The notes under the pieces are model-generated. The model saw nothing but the letters and a program-made list of their open reading frames with translations, was not told where the DNA came from and did not search any database. 37,649 nucleotides of DNA, taken from assembly GCA_022781505.1 (NCBI GenBank), contig JALETK010000176.1, positions 1 to 37,649 on the forward strand. The letters run 5' to 3'. Numbering within the stretch: position 1 is the first letter of the stretch; each line of letters opens with the position of its first letter. Shown in pieces: positions 1 through 7,309 of this stretch. The translations under genes and the position numbers were made by a program. The stretch comes from Clostridiales bacterium. GTDB lineage: Bacteria > Bacillota > Clostridia > Oscillospirales > Oscillospiraceae.

Positions 1-8
1 GCTGCGGT

Positions 9-2003
9 TTAGCCGTTGCTGCTGACGATCCGGTAATAGAACCGGGAGGTGAGCAGATACACGGCGCAGTAGAGAAGGGCGAAGATCAGATAGGTTGCTG
101 CCGTAGTCCAGATCAGCAGGGAAGTGTTGGTCAGGGCGAACAGGAGCAGCATCTTCCGAATCATGGGGAAGGCAAAGGCAATGTGAACTCCGGCGGTGAT
201 GAGGGGCAGGAAGAACACCGTGAGCACCTGGGAGTGGATGGTCTTCCGGATCTCCCGCCTGGACATGCCCACCTGCCGCAGGGTGCGGAACCGGAGCTGA
301 TCCTCATAGCCCTCGGCCACCTGCTTGTAGTAGATAATGAGGGCGGTGGCCAGGAAGAACAGGAGGCCCAGGAAAATTCCCAGGAAGAACAGCCCGCCGA
401 AGATGGCATAGAAATCCCGTTCCTCCGCTGACCGGGACTCCAGGACAAAATCCACATCGTTCCGGTACCGGACCGACTCCCGCAGCGTCTCGTACAGGCG
501 AATCTGATCATCCCGGGAGCCGGAGACATCGAAGCAGTAATAGCCCAGGATGTTGCAGGCGCCCTCTCCGTTGACCGCATCCACCTGGGCCGCAATGTCC
601 TCCAGGGTGTTCCAGTCCGGCACAATCAAAAAGACGGTGGGAAGAATCTCCGCCGTGGCGTTTCCGTTGGGAAGTCCCTCCTCCAGAAGTCCCGCCACCT
701 GGAGCTCCAGCTCGCCGATTTCCAGGCGGTTTTTGGGGAAGTCCTCCTGGCTGCTGTAGAGCAGCGCCTGCCCGGCCTCCAGGGTCAGGGCCTGGCCGGT
801 GGCCCGGTTGTAATCCTCCAGGGGCACCACATAGACCCCCGCCACATTCTCAACGCTGGTGTAGCTCACGGACTCGTCCAGGATCAGGGTGTCCCCCTGG
901 ACAAAGGCCGCCAGGGAGGCATAGCGGTAGGCCAGGCAATGCTCCGCCCCAAGGCCCTCGGAGGCCAGAGCCTCATTGGTGGCCTCCTCCATAAGGGACA
1001 GGGCCTGCTCACCTCCGTGCCGGCAGGTGAGCACCAGATCCCGGGGATAGCGGTTTTGGAGGATGTCCACCCGGCCAATGTACAGGCTGGCTGTGCTGGA
1101 GACTATGACGAGAACCATGGTGGACAAAATGCAGATGGTGGCAAGCCCCGCCCCGTTCTGCTTCATCCGGTGCACCATACTGCCCACGGAGATAAAGTGG
1201 CTGGGCTTGTAGTAATACCCCTTCAGCCGCCGCAGGAGCTTCAGAAGGACTACGCTCCCTGCCACGAAGCAGGCATAGGTGCCCAGAATCACCAGAATCA
1301 CCGCCACGAAGAACCAGACCATGGCGGACACGGGGTCCCGGATGGTCAAGGCCATCCAGTATCCGCTTCCCAGCAGGGCCACACCCAAAAGGGCCAGAAG
1401 CCAGTTGGCCCGGGGCTCTTTCTGCCCTGCCTGGGTGCTGTTCAGAAGCTCCACGGGCCGGGCCTTCTTGATCTGCCACAGGCTCCGGAGGAGAACCAGC
1501 AGGGCAAAGAGGAGGAACATACCCACGGTGCGCAGAAATGCGGCGGGAATGAACTCCAGAGCGTATCGAATGTCAAACTGCAGGAGATTGCACAGCAGCA
1601 GCTCCGCCAGCTTGGTGATGAGGCAGCCCAGCATCACCCCCAGGGCGATGCTGATGCCAAAGGCATAGACGGTCTCCCAGAAGAGAATTTTTCCGATGTG
1701 CCGTTTCTCCATGCCCAGTACATTATAGAGCCCAAACTCCCGCTTCCTCCGCTTGATGAGATAGGTGTTGGTGTAAAAGAGAAGGAGCAGGGCGAAGATC
1801 TCCACCACATACCGCCCCAGCTGCAAGATGGCATAGACGCTCTGGCTGCCGGGCATGTCCTCCCAGGCGCTGCTCAGCCCCAGGCTGCCCAGAACGAAGT
1901 GGAGGGTCACCATAAGAATGCAGGAGAGCATGTAGGGGAGATAATAGCGGAGGTTTTTCCCCAGATTGCTCCAGGCCAGCTTGGCGTAAAAGCATTTAGT
2001 CAT
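9..2003 (-). CDS. BceB-like ABC transporter permease (FtsX family)
   Basis: Integral membrane subunit of an ABC transporter of the BceAB type, a family that in Firmicutes detoxifies or senses cell-wall antibiotics such as bacitracin and lantibiotics. The protein is about 664 residues, the usual BceB size. It starts with a short cytoplasmic lead and a first membrane segment (YYLPYMLSCILMVTLHF), has several further hydrophobic helices to about residue 310, then a soluble, mostly polar segment of roughly 220 residues corresponding to the large extracellular domain of BceB, then three C-terminal helices. I prefer the ATG at 2003 to an in-frame GTG three codons upstream because GGCGGTGAG lies just before it. 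It overlaps the ATPase gene by 8 bp, so the two are translationally coupled. Family assignment is firm; the substrate is unknown. Confidence 0.9.
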   Translation of the reverse strand: MTKCFYAKLAWSNLGKNLRYYLPYMLSCILMVTLHFVLGSLGLSSAWEDMPGSQSVYAILQLGRYVVEIFALLLLFYTNTYLIKRRKREFGLYNVLGMEKRHIGKILFWETVYAFGISIALGVMLGCLITKLAELLLCNLLQFDIRYALEFIPAAFLRTVGMFLLFALLVLLRSLWQIKKARPVELLNSTQAGQKEPRANWLLALLGVALLGSGYWMALTIRDPVSAMVWFFVAVILVILGTYACFVAGSVVLLKLLRRLKGYYYKPSHFISVGSMVHRMKQNGAGLATICILSTMVLVIVSSTASLYIGRVDILQNRYPRDLVLTCRHGGEQALSLMEEATNEALASEGLGAEHCLAYRYASLAAFVQGDTLILDESVSYTSVENVAGVYVVPLEDYNRATGQALTLEAGQALLYSSQEDFPKNRLEIGELELQVAGLLEEGLPNGNATAEILPTVFLIVPDWNTLEDIAAQVDAVNGEGACNILGYYCFDVSGSRDDQIRLYETLRESVRYRNDVDFVLESRSAEERDFYAIFGGLFFLGIFLGLLFFLATALIIYYKQVAEGYEDQLRFRTLRQVGMSRREIRKTIHSQVLTVFFLPLITAGVHIAFAFPMIRKMLLLFALTNTSLLIWTTAATYLIFALLYCAVYLLTSRFYYRIVSSNG

Positions 2004-2763
2004 GGCGCTCACCGCCTGACTGGAGCATGGTCAGCGTGTCGGAGATTCGCTGGAATTGCTGCTCATCGGTACACTGGCCCCGGTAGAGCTGGTGGAAAAT
2101 CTGCCCGTCCCGGATGAACAGCACCCGGCCCGCCCGGCTGGCCGCCCGGACGGAGTGGGTCACCATGACGATGGTTTGCCCCCCTTCATTGATCCGGGTG
2201 AACAGGTGCAGCAGCTCGTCGGAGGAGCGGGAGTCAAGGGCTCCCGTGGGCTCGTCGGCCAGAATCAGCTGGGGCTCGGTGATGAGGGCACGGGCCACGG
2301 CGGTTCGCTGCTTCTGTCCGCCGGAGACCTCGTAGGGGAACTTCGCCAGAAGCTGCGTGAGCCCCAGCCGGTCCGCCAGAGGCGGCAGCCGCCGGAACAT
2401 CTCGCTGTGGGGTGTCCCCGCCAGCACCAGGGGCAGGAGAATGTTGTCCTGGATGCTGAAGGTGTCCAGAAGGTTGAAGTCCTGGAACACAAACCCCAGG
2501 TTCTCCCGCCGGAAGGCGGCCAGCTTTGCCTCCGGGATGGTGGTGAGCTCCTTCCCGTTCAGCAGCACCTGCCCGGCGGTGGGCCGGTCCAGGGCCGCCA
2601 GGATATTGAGAAGGGTGGTCTTGCCGGAGCCGGACTCGCCCATGACCGCCACAAACTCCCCGGCCTCCAGATCAAAGGTGACGTCGGTCAGCGCCTGCAC
2701 CTGATTTCCGCCGAAGCGGGTGGTATAAATTTTTTTCAGATTGCGTACTTCCAAAAGCGCCAT
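1996..2763 (-). CDS. BceA-like ABC transporter ATP-binding protein
   Basis: ATPase subunit energising the permease encoded directly downstream. The 255-residue protein has every nucleotide-binding motif in order: Walker A (GESGSGKTT), Q-loop region ([12 protein letters not shown]), ABC signature (VSGGQKQR), Walker B ([12 protein letters not shown]) and the switch histidine (MVTHS). The frame is open upstream to 2796, but the ATG at 2763 is chosen because a strong AAGGAGGT sits 8 to 15 bases before it and the protein then begins with the usual [13 protein letters not shown]. The [20 protein letters not shown] segment is typical of BceA/MacB-type exporters. The promoter region with direct repeats lies immediately upstream. 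Confidence 0.95.
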   Translation of the reverse strand: MALLEVRNLKKIYTTRFGGNQVQALTDVTFDLEAGEFVAVMGESGSGKTTLLNILAALDRPTAGQVLLNGKELTTIPEAKLAAFRRENLGFVFQDFNLLDTFSIQDNILLPLVLAGTPHSEMFRRLPPLADRLGLTQLLAKFPYEVSGGQKQRTAVARALITEPQLILADEPTGALDSRSSDELLHLFTRINEGGQTIVMVTHSVRAASRAGRVLFIRDGQIFHQLYRGQCTDEQQFQRISDTLTMLQSGGERHD

Positions 2764-2794
2764 AAAATGGTACCTCCTTTGCGTTTCTGACCCC

Positions 2795-2861
2795 ATTCTA
2801 CCACCGAAGCCGCCGCCGTACCATGGATTTACCTTACAATCCCCGGAGGGAACCTTACAAT
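2795..2861 (-). promoter_or_regulatory. Promoter with 21-bp-spaced direct repeats ahead of the BceAB-like genes
   Basis: On the minus strand two identical 10-mers ATTGTAAGGT (plus-strand ACCTTACAAT at 2831-2840 and 2852-2861) lie exactly 21 bp apart, two helical turns. They are followed 30 bp later by a -10-like TAGAAT (2795-2800) with no recognisable -35. This is the classic layout of an activator-dependent promoter bound by a tandem OmpR-family response-regulator dimer. The identity of the regulator is inference; the two regulators encoded at 4737-5417 and 6453-7121 are the obvious candidates. Confidence 0.6.
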
Positions 2862-2932
2862 TCTGAAAGGTTGAGCCCCAATCTCAGCGCTGAACTTCCT
2901 GCGCGGTTGGGGCAGAGCGGGCCCTTTGTACG

Positions 2933-2971
2933 GCAGCCGCCCCGGCGGGAAATCCCCGTCGGGGCGGCTGC
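2933..2971 (-). terminator. Strong hairpin after the DUF308 gene
   Basis: GCAGCCGCCCCG (2933-2944) and CGGGGCGGCTGC (2960-2971) form a perfect 12-bp stem 14 bases past the stop of the DUF308 gene. There is no convincing U-tract on either strand, so it may act as a terminator or as a 3' stabilising structure. Confidence 0.5.
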
Positions 2972-2984
2972 ATTGCCATGTGAA

Positions 2985-3608
2985 TCAATCATCCTCAGGA
3001 TCGATGACGATTTCATTTTGGGTGAGACCCTTGAGATTCTTCTTCATACGCTTGCCCACCACGCTGATGCGGATCACCGTAATCATGTCGGAGATGCCCT
3101 GGTAGAGGAGCACCGCGCCGATGACAATCATCAGAGCGTTTCCGAAGATTCCCTTGTTGAGCATGAACATGATGCCCAGGAAGGAGGTGACAATGGAGAG
3201 AAACAGCATGACGGCCCAGCTGCTGAGCCCCAGCTCCCGGAGGGCGAAGGCCCGCTTGATGCCCAGAAGGCTGTCAATGATGATCACAAGCCCCAGAACC
3301 AGCTGAACGGTGTCGAAAATAATGTCCGGCGCGGACAGGGCAAAGATACCGACGGCCAGGGTGATGACGCCGATCACCAGCTCAAAGGTCAGAGACCGCT
3401 CCCTTGCAAACAGGAAGCTCAGCACATTGAAGGCGCCATAGACGGTCAGGGCGATGCCCACCGCGTAGGACAAAGCGTCCTTCATCCATTCCGCCTGGAG
3501 AATCAGAAGAAGCCCCAGCACGATAAAAACCAGCGCGCTGATGATAAAGCTCCAGCGGAATTCCTTCACGGCCCGCTCCAGAGGCCCAATCTTATCTTTC
3601 TTCGCCAT
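2985..3608 (-). CDS. DUF308/HdeD-like multi-pass membrane protein
   Basis: A 207-residue membrane protein. After a charged N-terminus (MAKKDKIGPLERAVKEFRW) it shows about six hydrophobic helices arranged as hairpins, including LVFIVLGLLLIL, YAVGIALTVYGAFNVL, VIGVITLAVGIFAL, LVLGLVIIIDSLLGI and VMLFLSIVTSFLGIMF, and a hydrophilic C-terminal tail. This matches the DUF308 (HdeD-like) family, named for an acid-resistance protein of enterobacteria but of unknown biochemical function in Firmicutes. It has its own promoter upstream and a hairpin downstream, so it is probably monocistronic although it sits between sensor kinases and an ABC transporter. An AAAGGGG site precedes the ATG. Confidence 0.8.
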   Translation of the reverse strand: MAKKDKIGPLERAVKEFRWSFIISALVFIVLGLLLILQAEWMKDALSYAVGIALTVYGAFNVLSFLFARERSLTFELVIGVITLAVGIFALSAPDIIFDTVQLVLGLVIIIDSLLGIKRAFALRELGLSSWAVMLFLSIVTSFLGIMFMLNKGIFGNALMIVIGAVLLYQGISDMITVIRISVVGKRMKKNLKGLTQNEIVIDPEDD

Positions 3609-3669
3609 AAACGGTTCCCCTTTCTCTCATGAGGCGGCTTGGGCGCCGCCGGAAATCAGAAACATCATT

Positions 3670-3698
3670 ATTTTACCAGATTACCCGAAAAAAAGCAA
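3670..3698 (-). promoter_or_regulatory. Sigma-A promoter for the DUF308 gene
   Basis: Read on the minus strand: TTGCTT (3693-3698), 17-bp spacer, TAAAAT (3670-3675), with an extended TGG before the -10. The start codon is about 60 bases downstream. Confidence 0.65.
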
Positions 3699-3756
3699 TG
3701 GACAATTGAAGGAAGTTGTCTCCCATTCCTGAGAGCGCCCTTCCGCAACCGCCTGC

Positions 3757-4740
3757 CTACTCCCGCAGCAGCTCCTGCCGCTCCAGGCCGATGAGCACCC
3801 GGGTGCCCTCTCCCGGGCGGGACTCCACCCGGATGGTGTGCCCCAGCTGGGTGAGGGCCCGCCTGGTGAGGTACAGCCCGATGCCGGTGGAGCTCCGGTC
3901 CGCCCGGCCCATGTGGCCGGTGTAGCCCTTTTCAAAAATCCGGGGCAAATCCTCCGGTGCAATGCCGGGGCCGGTGTCCGCAATCACCAGGGTTTGGGAC
4001 TCCTGAAGGAATATGGAGACGCTGCCTCTGGCGGTATAGTTCACGGCGTTGGACAGCACCTGCTCCAGGGCGAACAGCAGCCACTTTTCGTCGGTGACCA
4101 CGGTGCAGGAGACGCCCTCGTAGTTGAGACGGAGCCGCTTGCGGATAAAGCTGGGGCCGAAGGTTCTGAGAGCCTGGCGAATCAGCCGGTCCAGATCACA
4201 GGACTGAATCACAAAATCCGTGGTGGGACTGTCCAGCCGGAGGTAGGACAGCACCATCTCCACATACTGCCGGATTTCAAACAGCCCCTGGCCCAGGTCG
4301 CTGCCGGCGGGGATGCCCTCGGACTGGAGAATCAGCTGCATGGCGGCGATGGGGGTCTTGATCTGGTGGGCCCACAGGGTATAATACTCCGTCATGTCCC
4401 GGTACCGCCGGGACTGCTCCGCCTCCTGCCGGGCCATGGTCTGAAACAGCTGCCGCAGAAGGGCCTGATAGCCCTCCTGCATCCGGTCTGCCGGAGCCGG
4501 GAGGTTGTCCAGGGTGTTGCAGACCTCCTGCTCCAGAGCTTTCAGCCGTTCCAGCAGCCGCCGCCAGCGGAGAAAGTCCCAAATTGCAACGGGAATCAGA
4601 ACTACGGCGCACAGGGCGGCACCATACCCCACGGCGGCCAGGGGCAGCCGGTACAGGGCGAATACAACAAAAAAGATTGCGCAGCAGCCCAAAAACAGAC
4701 CGATGGGCCGGCGGCGGTCCCGAAGATAGGCAAGCATCAT
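3757..4740 (-). CDS. BceS-like intramembrane-sensing histidine kinase
   Basis: A 327-residue sensor kinase. Two membrane helices (about residues 13-31 and 35-53) are separated by only a few residues, so there is no extracellular sensor domain; this is the hallmark of intramembrane-sensing kinases that take their signal from a BceAB-type transporter. The phospho-acceptor is His125 in LWAHQIKTP. The ATP-binding domain shows the N-box (EQVLSNAVNYT), G1 box (DTGPGIAPEDLPRIFEKGYTG) and G2 box (STGIGLYL). It overlaps the upstream response-regulator gene by the 4-bp ATGA and ends the four-gene sensor run. Its natural partner transporter would be the BceAB-like pair 1 kb downstream, but that is inference. 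Confidence 0.92.
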   Translation of the reverse strand: MMLAYLRDRRRPIGLFLGCCAIFFVVFALYRLPLAAVGYGAALCAVVLIPVAIWDFLRWRRLLERLKALEQEVCNTLDNLPAPADRMQEGYQALLRQLFQTMARQEAEQSRRYRDMTEYYTLWAHQIKTPIAAMQLILQSEGIPAGSDLGQGLFEIRQYVEMVLSYLRLDSPTTDFVIQSCDLDRLIRQALRTFGPSFIRKRLRLNYEGVSCTVVTDEKWLLFALEQVLSNAVNYTARGSVSIFLQESQTLVIADTGPGIAPEDLPRIFEKGYTGHMGRADRSSTGIGLYLTRRALTQLGHTIRVESRPGEGTRVLIGLERQELLRE

Positions 4741-5417
4741 GGCGCCTCCTCCACCATATACCCCAGGCCTTTTTTGGTGGTGATGAAGCCCGGGAGCCCG
4801 GCGGCCTCCAGCTTTCGCCGGAGCCGGGCGATGTTCACAGTGAGGGTGTTCTCATCCACATAGGCATCGGTCTGCCACAGCCGCTCCATGAGGAGGTCCC
4901 GGCTGACCACCCGACCCTTCTGCTCCAGAAGGGTCTGGAGAATGCGGCACTCGTTTTTGGTGAGATCAATCCGCTGTCCCTGAAATTCCAGGGCAGCCCC
5001 TGCCGTATCCAAAGCGGCTCCCCGGGCCTCCAGCCTGGGGGCGGGAGTGGTGAAGCGGTAGGTCCGGCGGAGGATGGACTGAATTTTCGCCAGAAGCACA
5101 TTCAGGTCGAAGGGCTTGGGAATGAAGTCGTCGCCCCCCAGATTCATGGCCATGACAATGTTCATGTTGTCCGAGGCGCTGGAGAGGAAGACGATGGGCA
5201 CCTGGGAGATTTTTCGGATCTCCTCGCACCAGTGATAGCCGTTGCGGTAGGGAAGCCCGATGTCCAGCAGCACCAGGTGCGGGGAGAAGGCCCGGAATTC
5301 CTCCGTCACCCGCCGGTAATCCTCCGCCGCCCGCACCTCATAATCCCAGGCGCTGAGCTGCCGGACCAGCACCCCGGAAATCTGGGGGTCGTCCTCCACA
5401 AGAAAAATACGAAACAT
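4737..5417 (-). CDS. BceR-like OmpR-family response regulator
   Basis: A 226-residue regulator with an N-terminal receiver domain (acidic pocket VEDD, phospho-acceptor Asp52 in LVLLDIGLP, conserved Lys in IPKPF) and a C-terminal winged-helix DNA-binding domain (LTKNECRILQTLLEQKGRVVSR ... VDENTLTVNIARLRRKLE). The stretch FLSSASDNMNIVMAMNLGGDD is characteristic of BceR-type regulators. It is coupled to the kinase gene by a 4-bp overlap and lies 40 bp after the stop of a second kinase, with no promoter visible between, so it is probably co-transcribed with 5458-7121. An RBS (AAAGGAGAG) precedes the ATG. Confidence 0.93.
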   Translation of the reverse strand: MFRIFLVEDDPQISGVLVRQLSAWDYEVRAAEDYRRVTEEFRAFSPHLVLLDIGLPYRNGYHWCEEIRKISQVPIVFLSSASDNMNIVMAMNLGGDDFIPKPFDLNVLLAKIQSILRRTYRFTTPAPRLEARGAALDTAGAALEFQGQRIDLTKNECRILQTLLEQKGRVVSRDLLMERLWQTDAYVDENTLTVNIARLRRKLEAAGLPGFITTKKGLGYMVEEAP

Positions 5418-5439
5418 GCGTCTCTCCTTTCAAACCGTT

Positions 5440-5461
5440 GGGGGTCATGGCCCCGCCCTAC
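5440..5461. repeat. Solo terminal half of a GGGTCATGACCC-type repeat
   Basis: GGGGGTCATGGCCCCGCCCTAC closely matches the terminal inverted repeat of the 137-bp element at 27482-27618 (GGTCATG followed 12 bases later by the same CCCTAC-type end). It is near-palindromic and overlaps the stop codon of the histidine kinase at 5458-6453: the TAG is part of the repeat's GTAGGG edge. Confidence 0.55.
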
Positions 5462-6453
5462 ACGGCGCCGCGATAGAACCGCACCGTGAACTGGGCTCCG
5501 CCGGTGCGGCGGTTGGCGGCATGGATGGTGCCGTTCTGAGCGGTGATAATCATCCGGGCCAGGCACAGGCCGATGCCCACGCTCTGAGGGCCGGCATTCT
5601 TCCCCCGGTAAAACCGTTCAAACAGGTGGGGCAGGTCCTCCGGGGCAAATCCCGGCCCGGTGTCCCGGACAATGACCTCCCCATACAAAGGATTGTCCCC
5701 GATTTCCACCGTCACCGTCCCGCCGGGCGGGGTGTGCTCCATGGCGTTTTTCAAAAGATTCCCCAGAGCCTCCACGGTCCAGGAGAAATCCCCGGGAATG
5801 ACTGCGTCTCCCGTGAGCACCAGCTCCTGCTCCTGGAGCTCCATGGGGATTCCCAGGGGCGCGGCGGCCTGCTCCACCGCACGGCGCAGGGACACAGGCT
5901 CCCGCTTCAGCTCCGCCGTGCCCGCGTCCAGACGGGACATGCGCAGAAGGGCGGATACCAGCCAGTCCAGCCGCTCCAGCTGCCGCCGCAGCTCCCGTCC
6001 GGCAGTTCGGCGAGCCTCCTCCGGAAGTTCTGGGGCCGAGAGCCGGGCGGCCAGCAGATTCAGGGCCGTGAGGGGCGTGCGAATCTGGTGGGAGATGTCT
6101 GCAATGGAGGCGGCCAGCCGGGATTTGTCCCGGGTGAGCAGCTCCGACTGCTCCAGCAGCTGGCCTAGGAGCTTTTCCAGCTGATTGTGGAGCACGGACC
6201 AGTTCCCCTCGGAATAGGCGTCCAGATTGACGGAGGTATCCCCGTGGAGAATCCGGTCCAGGTCGGCGCAGAGCCGCTCCAGGGTGGCTCGCTGCCGCCG
6301 GTAGCCCTGCAGCAGCAGAAGGAAAAAGAAAAGGCAAAGCCCCAGGGCCAGGAGCCCTGCGGAGGGGGAGAGGCAGAACCCCAGCCCTGCTCCCAGGGCG
6401 GTGAGCAGGAGCAGCGCCAGCCCCTGCCGCCGGAATACAGGATCTCTCCGCAT
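5458..6453 (-). CDS. Sensor histidine kinase
   Basis: A 331-residue membrane histidine kinase. Two N-terminal helices (about residues 10-29 and 31-50) are separated by only a couple of residues, followed by a coiled linker and a HisKA domain with His122 in ISHQIRTPLTAL. The ATPase domain has LGNLLKNAMEHTP (N-box), DTGPGFAPEDLPHLFERFYRG (G1/F) and SVGIGLCLARM (G2). The linker resembles kinases of the VanS/BceS-adjacent group found with OmpR-family partners in Clostridia, and it too lacks an extracellular sensor domain. Its ATG overlaps the stop of the upstream regulator (TGATG). Its C-terminus ends inside a repeat sequence that supplies the stop codon, so the last few residues may not be ancestral. 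Confidence 0.9.
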   Translation of the reverse strand: MRRDPVFRRQGLALLLLTALGAGLGFCLSPSAGLLALGLCLFFFLLLLQGYRRQRATLERLCADLDRILHGDTSVNLDAYSEGNWSVLHNQLEKLLGQLLEQSELLTRDKSRLAASIADISHQIRTPLTALNLLAARLSAPELPEEARRTAGRELRRQLERLDWLVSALLRMSRLDAGTAELKREPVSLRRAVEQAAAPLGIPMELQEQELVLTGDAVIPGDFSWTVEALGNLLKNAMEHTPPGGTVTVEIGDNPLYGEVIVRDTGPGFAPEDLPHLFERFYRGKNAGPQSVGIGLCLARMIITAQNGTIHAANRRTGGAQFTVRFYRGAV

Positions 6454-7121
6454 CAGCCTTCACCTGCCTGATAGCCCACGCCCCGGACGGTGCGGATGAA
6501 GACGGGGTTCTGAGGGTCCTCCTCCACCTTCTCCCGGAGCCGCTTGATGTACACCGTGAGGGTGTTGTCCGTGACATAATCCCCCGCCAGATCCCAGATC
6601 TCATCCAGAATCCGCCCCCGGCTGAGAACCACTCCGGGATTCCCGGCGAACAGAGCCAGCAGCCGGTACTCCAGAGGGGAGAGGGAGAGCTCCCGCCCTG
6701 CCCGGGCAGCGGTGTGCCGGGCGGGGTCCAGGCGCACGGGGCCCAGCTGGAGGCTCTTGCTTCCGGCCCGGCGGAGGACGCTGCGAATCCGGCTCACCAG
6801 CTCCCGGGGCCGGAAGGGCTTGGCGATGTAATCGTCGCCTCCCAGCTCCAGACCTGTGACTGTGCTGCTCTCGTCGGCAAGGGCCGTGAGGAAGATCACC
6901 GGAATGCGGTATTTTGTCTTGATTTCGGTGCAGAGGGAGAAACCACTGCCGTCGGGGAGGGTCACATCCAGCAGGGCCAGGTCAAAGCCCCGCTGCCCCA
7001 GGCAGATGAGAGCCTGCTCCCTGGTTCCGGCGGCGGTGACAGAAAAGCCCTCCCCGGCCAGATAGTCCGACAGGGCGGAGACGATGGCCCCGTCGTCCTC
7101 CACCAAAAGAAGCGATGTCAT
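6453..7121 (-). CDS. OmpR-family response regulator
   Basis: A 222-residue regulator. The receiver domain has VEDD near the N-terminus, phospho-acceptor Asp52 in LALLDVTLP, and Lys in IAKPF; the C-terminal winged helix includes LSPLEYRLLALFAGNPGVVLSR and TDNTLTVYIKRLREKVEEDP. The frame is open upstream to 7292, but the ATG at 7121 is preferred: it follows GGGAGG by a few bases and gives the canonical start MTSLLLVEDD, and a promoter lies at 7170-7198 inside the longer frame. It is the first gene of a run of two regulator/kinase pairs and overlaps its kinase by one base. Confidence 0.93.
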   Translation of the reverse strand: MTSLLLVEDDGAIVSALSDYLAGEGFSVTAAGTREQALICLGQRGFDLALLDVTLPDGSGFSLCTEIKTKYRIPVIFLTALADESSTVTGLELGGDDYIAKPFRPRELVSRIRSVLRRAGSKSLQLGPVRLDPARHTAARAGRELSLSPLEYRLLALFAGNPGVVLSRGRILDEIWDLAGDYVTDNTLTVYIKRLREKVEEDPQNPVFIRTVRGVGYQAGEG

Positions 7122-7169
7122 ACGAAAACCTCCCATAACCGGCTGAAAGAGCCGCTCATGATAGTTCTC

Positions 7170-7198
7170 ATCATACCACATCCGGGAAAGAGCTTCAA
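7170..7198 (-). promoter_or_regulatory. Sigma-A promoter for the double two-component operon
   Basis: Minus strand TTGAAG (7193-7198), 17-bp spacer, TATGAT (7170-7175), about 50 bases before the regulator ATG. A short inverted repeat, ATGAT-N7-ATCAT, covers the -10 and the expected start site and could be an operator. Confidence 0.65.
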
Positions 7199-7258
7199 CG
7201 ATTTCTGCCTGGACAATTTGCACAAAACAGCGAAATGATAATTCAATCAGGACGATGG

Positions 7259-7288
7259 TTGACAAACCCCCATGGGATATACTACAAT
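7259..7288 (+). promoter_or_regulatory. Sigma-A promoter for the winged-helix regulator gene
   Basis: TTGACA (7259-7264), 18-bp spacer, TACAAT (7283-7288), with a GTG start 21 bases further on. It is divergent from the promoter at 7170-7198. Confidence 0.7.
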
Positions 7289-7309
7289 ACACTGAAAAGG
7301 GGTGGTGGA

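Noticed and set aside
939-2117. A 392-residue plus-strand frame opposite the BceB-like permease
   Set aside because: His/Gln/Gly-rich, no motifs, no ribosome site; the minus strand encodes a recognised permease.
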